64,000 nucleotides of DNA, taken from Panagrolaimus kolymaensis (lineage: Eukaryota; Nematoda; Chromadorea; Rhabditida; Panagrolaimidae). This document shows, piece after piece, positions 59,603-64,000 of this stretch (within the stretch, counting starts at the first letter, position 1; each line of letters starts with the position of its first letter). The position numbers and the translations under genes are program-made. The notes below the pieces were generated by a model that saw nothing but the letters and a program-made list of their open reading frames with translations, was not told the DNA's origin and searched no databases. The stretch covers positions 1 through 64,000 of the forward strand of contig JAJQJQ010000119.1 of the NCBI GenBank assembly GCA_028622995.1. The letters are read 5' to 3'.

Positions 59603-59776
59603 TGATCGCATAATTATAAAGTTGCTTTTTAATCAAGAAATATATTTTAAAAGTTTATTTCACAAGTAAAAAATACATACAATCGAAGGATAAATAACAG
59701 TGATAAAAACATGAATAAAGAAAAAAGAATAATAGTTTTTTAGAATAACAAAAAGTAAAAAAAAGGCCACAAAAGT

Positions 59777-60810
59777 TTAGAAATCATAAATACCATTTTG
59801 AACACAGTAAATAATGCAATATTTCTTGAAGTTCTTCAATTTGTGACGACGAGCAATTAGTAAACGATCACGGACATTTTCAATAGTCATTGTTTCAGTT
59901 AATTCACGAACAGTTAATCCCTAAAATTGTAAAATGAGCAATATTTAAGAATTTATGAAGATTTAGCTTACCATTAGTTGTTGGATATCATATTTATCTG
60001 CAATCTTGAAAAGTTCAAGTTTGTCAACATGACCATCAACAGTTCCATTTTCACAAAATTCAACCATCTTTTGAACAACTTCAGGATCAAAATCAGTAAT
60101 TTCGACAATATTATCGGTTGTTTCTTTCCATTCAAGTTCATACATTCTGGCGAAAACAGATGAATAACGTTTCATAATTGGTTTGATAGCCTTAAAATCA
60201 TATATTTTCTAATAAATTTATAGAATAAGAACGACTTACTTCAATGGTGATTCCTTTGCATAGGAAGCGAAATTTAAACATAGGTTCGTCTTTCCAGCTT
60301 TGTTTGACACTTTCAGTAAAGAACATATTATCATTTGCGGTGGAAGAAGTAGGATTGAATGGATGATGACGAATTCCAGAAGCATCAACATAAAGTGTCA
60401 ACTTTTTTAGTTGAAACGGCATGGATGGAAGGGAACCAATAACTGAAAGAAAAGTTATTTTTATTAGAAGTTTAAGAAACTCTTACCATCACTTTGTTAT
60501 GCAGGCTCATCGTTATAGTAATAATAATATTTGATAATACCAGGATTTGGATTAATAACAATTGAAAAAATTCTTTTATGAAGATTGAAAACTCCAGTAT
60601 ATTTTGTACCATTGTAAGGATCAACTGCTGTCATAACTGTTGTTGTGACGTCCGTTAACTTCGATAAAACGTGATGATCATAAAAGTCTCCGGGATTCTT
60701 TATTTCCCATAAAAACAATTTATGAAGACATACAAACTGAAAGAAAAAAGTAAGTTAAAATTTACAAACATTGTGATACTTACCTCAGAGCTAGATTTCA
60801 CTGATGCCAT
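59777..60810 (-). pseudogene. BTB-domain protein with an internal stop
   Basis: Five in-phase exons on minus: 60810-60784 (MASVKSSSE), 60736-60487, 60442-60240, 60190-59972, 59920-59777. Exon 2 looks like a MATH-type start (LFLWEIKNPGDF) and ends NDEPA, then TAA (60499-60497), then QSD before a good donor. Exons 3-5 have FKFRFLCKGITIE, RYSSVFARMYELEW, VEFCENGTV and ELFKIADKYDIQQLM, a clear BTB fold that in such proteins binds Cul3, and a BACK-like end. Only the single TAA breaks a nearly 280-codon frame, so a young nonsense mutation, recoding or an assembly error are all possible. Confidence 0.68.
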
Positions 60811-61183
60811 GTTGAAATAAATCTTGAAGAAAATAATAAGTTTGAAAGAACTTTGTTCAAAAAATGGAGGAAAAAGTGTAATGACAGAGAAAAAAGTTTT
60901 TCGAACGCTGAAATCAAGCGATGATTTATTGGACACTTAGCCAAGCGTAGTTTTTAGGTACTTTTCAAATCAGCTTGAACCGAATGAAATAAACATGGGA
61001 TATTTTTAGTTGAAATTATTGTGATTTTAGTTCGGTCATTATTATATCTGCAAAAATGACTAAGGTGGCATTTGCAAATTTACCGATTTTTTGTTTTCAG
61101 AGGAAATAAGACGAACACATTAGAAACAAGCATAATTATTTTTCCTAAAATAAATCTTACCACAAAAATCAAAGAAAACAGTA
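60811..61183. other. intergenic, nothing recognised
   Basis: Contains the presumed promoter of the BTB gene; nothing else seen. Confidence 0.4.
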
Positions 61184-61394
61184 GAACCAAAAACAGCCGT
61201 AGAAGAACTTGGTTGCCATTAAGAAGCTATCAAAGTTTTTGATAAACTGTGTGCTCCATTTAATAAAAATCAATATGCTTTGAAATTTTCTGCTAATAAC
61301 GCATTCTTTGGAAAATTAGCCCTGTTTCTAAGCCAATTGTTGCTTACTTTAAAACTCTTTGCAAAAATGCTCCACGTTTTATTAATGTCTTGTA
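61184..61394 (+). pseudogene. Partial dead copy of the 56736-57083 gene
   Basis: KTAVEELGCH, then TAA in place of GAA, EAIKVFDKLCAPFNKN, YALKFSA match residues of the intact gene; a frame change follows in the region of NLCKIIP. Only the second half is present. It lies in opposite surroundings, between the BTB and PP2C genes. Confidence 0.75.
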
Positions 61395-61602
61395 AACCAA
61401 CTTTCAAATAAAAACTTATACCTTCGCTTTACTTACACTTTGAAACTCAAAACAATTTTGTCCTATCTATCTTTCAAAAGAAAAACTTGAATAATTGTAT
61501 ACAAGGAAAAGTAGTTGCTTTATTAAAGCGCAGACACAATTAAAACACATAATATACATACATAAGCAAAATTAGTTATAAATATACATATACATATCAT
61601 TT

Positions 61603-63098
61603 CTAGAGGACAAGTTTAACAACGACAACAGAAATATTATCTAGTGATTTGCGAGTTAAAGCTTCTTGACATAAAGTATGAGCAAGTTCAGATAATTTTT
61701 CATTACCATGTGTTTGAAGGAAGCGATTTGAAAATTCTATTGCATCATTAGCTGGAATAACATCAAATAAGCCATCAGATCCAAGAATGAGATAATGATA
61801 TGCATCTTTGGTTAGATCAATTTCAGAAATTTCAGGATGAGATGAAACAACTTGATTTTCTTTGAATTGAGCATCACCCATGGCCCTGAAACATGCTGTG
61901 ATTGTTATAAGTGTCAATGGTTAAAATCATCGCTACAAATAAGTAACATCAAAAGAGAAAAAGCAACTAACCGTGAAACAGCAAGAACACCTTCAACTCG
62001 ATCAACACCAATTGTTTGAATTGTTCCACCAGCACTGATAATTCTATTGCGTTCTTTAGGCTAAAAACAAGTAATACATCAGTAAAATATACACAAAGTT
62101 TAAGAAAGTAAACACACATCAGAAGGTTTATGTTCTTTAGTAAGAATGACACATTTTCCATTTGAATCACATGCAACAGCTCGAGAATCACCTAGTTGAG
62201 CGACATAAATCTTGTTATTATGAATGATGGCAGTAGTTAAAGTTGAGCCTGCTTCTTTAGCTTGTGGATAAGTCTTGGACATTTCTTCATCAAATTTATA
62301 GATTTCTTCAGCTATGGCCTGAAACAATGAAAGAGTTATTAACAGTGGAAGATGATAAAGAGCATAAGCAAGTTTTGTCGGCATTAATAGCATATACAAG
62401 AAAGAGAGATTATAAACATACATCTTTGATTGTTTCAGATTTGGTAAGATCAGTGTTGATAAGACGTTGACGAATGCGAGTTGTGAAATGTTCTTCCAAG
62501 TACTTTGATACAAACTAAAAGAGTACATAGAATTAGTGAAATTAATGGTTTTTAATGGAGAGGAAGCTAATGACTAAGATTAAAAATGTAGTTAACGATG
62601 AAAGGAAGCAAAGAACATGTCATCTTAAAAGCACGATTATAAAGAACCGAATCATCAACATATCCCATAAACACTAATGGTATTAGTTTCATAACAACCC
62701 AGCCATGTTATAGGTTGCTTTCAATTCCAAAAGAGGCGCCAATAAATAGACAAAAAAAACATCTCAACCAAAGTCAACAATAGAAGCAAGCAACTTACAT
62801 CACCACCATGTCCATCAAAAATGCTAAAGATTGAGAATTTATTCTTTTCATCACATAGACAAAACATTCGATCTTCCATATATTCACGGGAACTTTGATG
62901 AGCTGCAATTGAGAATAATGAACCTTGATGATTCCAGAAGGAGCCTAAAAATGAGAAAGTATAAGCACATATGTACAAGTAAGAGCAAAAAAAAAGAAAA
63001 GTAAACATACTTCCATCTTGTTTCAAATCACTAAAACCAACTTTAACCATTGCATCTTCAACAGAATGAGATTGAGCTGCAGTTGTTACTGCTGCCAT
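61603..63098 (-). CDS. PP2C-family Ser/Thr protein phosphatase
   Basis: Exons on minus: 63098-63011, 62944-62799, 62514-62422, 62318-62118, 62060-61972, 61885-61603; 299 aa, fully in phase. PP2C signatures in order: SREYMEDR (metal-binding Glu/Asp), FSIFDGHGGD, AGSTLTTAII, YVAQLGDSRAVA, LTKEHKP, RIISAGGTI, LAVSRAMGD, LILGSDGLFDV and the final KSLDNISVVVV with the metal-binding Asp. It is a Mn/Mg-dependent phosphatase core with only a short N-terminus, so probably a soluble signalling phosphatase. The acceptor TTTCCAG just upstream (63122) could be a trans-splice site or the start of this exon; a further 5' exon cannot be excluded. Confidence 0.9.
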
Positions 63099-63727
63099 TG
63101 ATGTTGAATTATCACCAACACTGGAAAGCAATAAATCAAGAAAACGTGGAACAAATGCGAGACAAATTTTGAAAGATGAAAGAAGAAGCGTTTGAAAATA
63201 AAATGAAAAAAGTTTTGAAGCAACGAAAAAAGAGTTCAAAAACGAAAGTGATGCATGCAAATTTAGGAAAGAACTTTCCCAATCTCATGGAAAAGTTGAA
63301 GCTTTCGTGCGCAAATAAAAAAAAGGTTTCAAAAAAAGTGAATATGTTTATTTCAGCGGTGATTTTTTTACTCGTTTACAAAATGCTCAGAAATTATTTT
63401 AAAAAAAAGAGAGGAAATAATGTTTCAAAAGTTTTGTAAAAAAATATTACAAAAAATTGTTTGAGTACCGAAAAATGAAAAGTTTCAGTTGAAAGTAAGA
63501 AAAATGTAACAAACAAAAAAATAAACTAAAATATGTATGGAATCATAAAAGCTGTGGTTTAGTAAACCAAAAATGCAAGGAATTTTTTAATTTTCAAAAA
63601 ATCTTACACCTTTACAAAACAAATGAAGTTTATTAACAAACAAATTAACGAAAATAATCATACATAATACATTAAAACAACACAATTTTCATTATTATGT
63701 ATTTCATATGGGAGAAGAAGCATATGT

Positions 63728-64000
63728 TTAGAACAATTCATAATCACCTTCAATAATGAACACATAACATAAATAACATATTTCAAAGCTAAGACGCATA
63801 ATAACCAGAGATAAGAACCATGGCATAATACTTTCCTAAAAAATAAACATGATAAAAAGCTTGAAGTAGAGAAAAAGTGATACCTGTTCAGCTTTGTAAT
63901 CAACAGCACAAGCAATAAGACAAATTAAAAAAAGAACATCAGAAGTTATTGCTAAAATAGCATAAATATTTATGTTCCCAATTTTCTTACGACCAGCAAA
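63728..64000 (-). CDS. Multi-pass membrane protein, 3' end only
   Basis: Two exons seen on minus: from the window edge to 63884 (FAGRKKIGNINIYAIL ... FLICLIACAVDYKAEQ) and 63835-63728 (ESIMPWFLSLVIMRL ... YVFIIEGDYELF), joined CAG|GTATCAC to TTTTTTAG. Two hydrophobic helices are visible. The layout resembles the tetraspan genes at 20-22 kb, but sequence identity is low. The start is outside the window. Confidence 0.6.

Noticed and set aside
63176..63439. 87-codon lysine-rich frame on plus
   Set aside because: AT-driven, lies antisense just upstream of PP2C, no family features and no splice partners; possible but unsupported.

Overview
The window is about 27% G+C eukaryotic DNA with short introns, GTAAG-type donors and U-rich TTTTAG/TTTCAG acceptors. 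It encodes Srd-type chemoreceptors, two-domain C-type lectins, Ly6/three-finger proteins, F-box-like and BTB genes and a LEM-3/ANKLE1-like nuclease. This is a nematode chromosome. The AT-richness and the very large lineage-specific families fit a clade IV free-living worm of Panagrolaimus type, but the species is inferred, not seen. Exon coordinates were worked out by hand from reading-frame continuity and splice signals.

Region 1 (1-19 kb) is a segmental duplication landscape. C-type lectin, 'three-finger plus galectin-like' secreted protein and Srd-like receptor occur as unit 1 (3.7-10.1 kb) and unit 2 (11.1-19.1 kb). A third, shorter unit (Srd plus galectin-like) lies at 35.3-39.4 kb. Decay differs by copy: lectin 1 has a one-base frameshift, and galectin-like copies 2 and 3 are pseudogenes. 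Copy 2 was also hit, three codons into its signal peptide, by a 2.76 kb hAT-like transposon with a perfect 8-bp target duplication. That transposon keeps the C-terminal half of a hAT transposase and carries, head to head with it, a secreted phospholipase A2-like gene where the transposase N-terminus should be. A GCC-rich hAT MITE family with 8-bp duplications is present twice (7.9 and 21.1 kb).

Region 2 (20-43 kb) has two tandem tetraspan membrane genes, a family of zinc-binding FLYWCH-like proteins (one on a coiled-coil protein, one intact single-exon copy, two frameshifted copies), two paralogous histidine-rich dibasic-cleaved secreted peptides, an intact galectin-like gene, a degraded Helitron replication-initiator gene, and unrecognised genes at 41.5-42.9 kb.

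Region 3 (44-64 kb) holds three F-box-like paralogues (one split by a Mutator-like MITE, one lying inside an intron of the GIY-YIG nuclease gene), a very divergent Hsp70-like gene and fragment, a small helical protein and its dead copy, a BTB protein with an internal stop, an intact PP2C phosphatase and the edge of a membrane protein gene. Little here looks like conserved housekeeping: PP2C and possibly the nuclease. The rest is environment-facing or fast-evolving family turnover, with transposons actively breaking genes.
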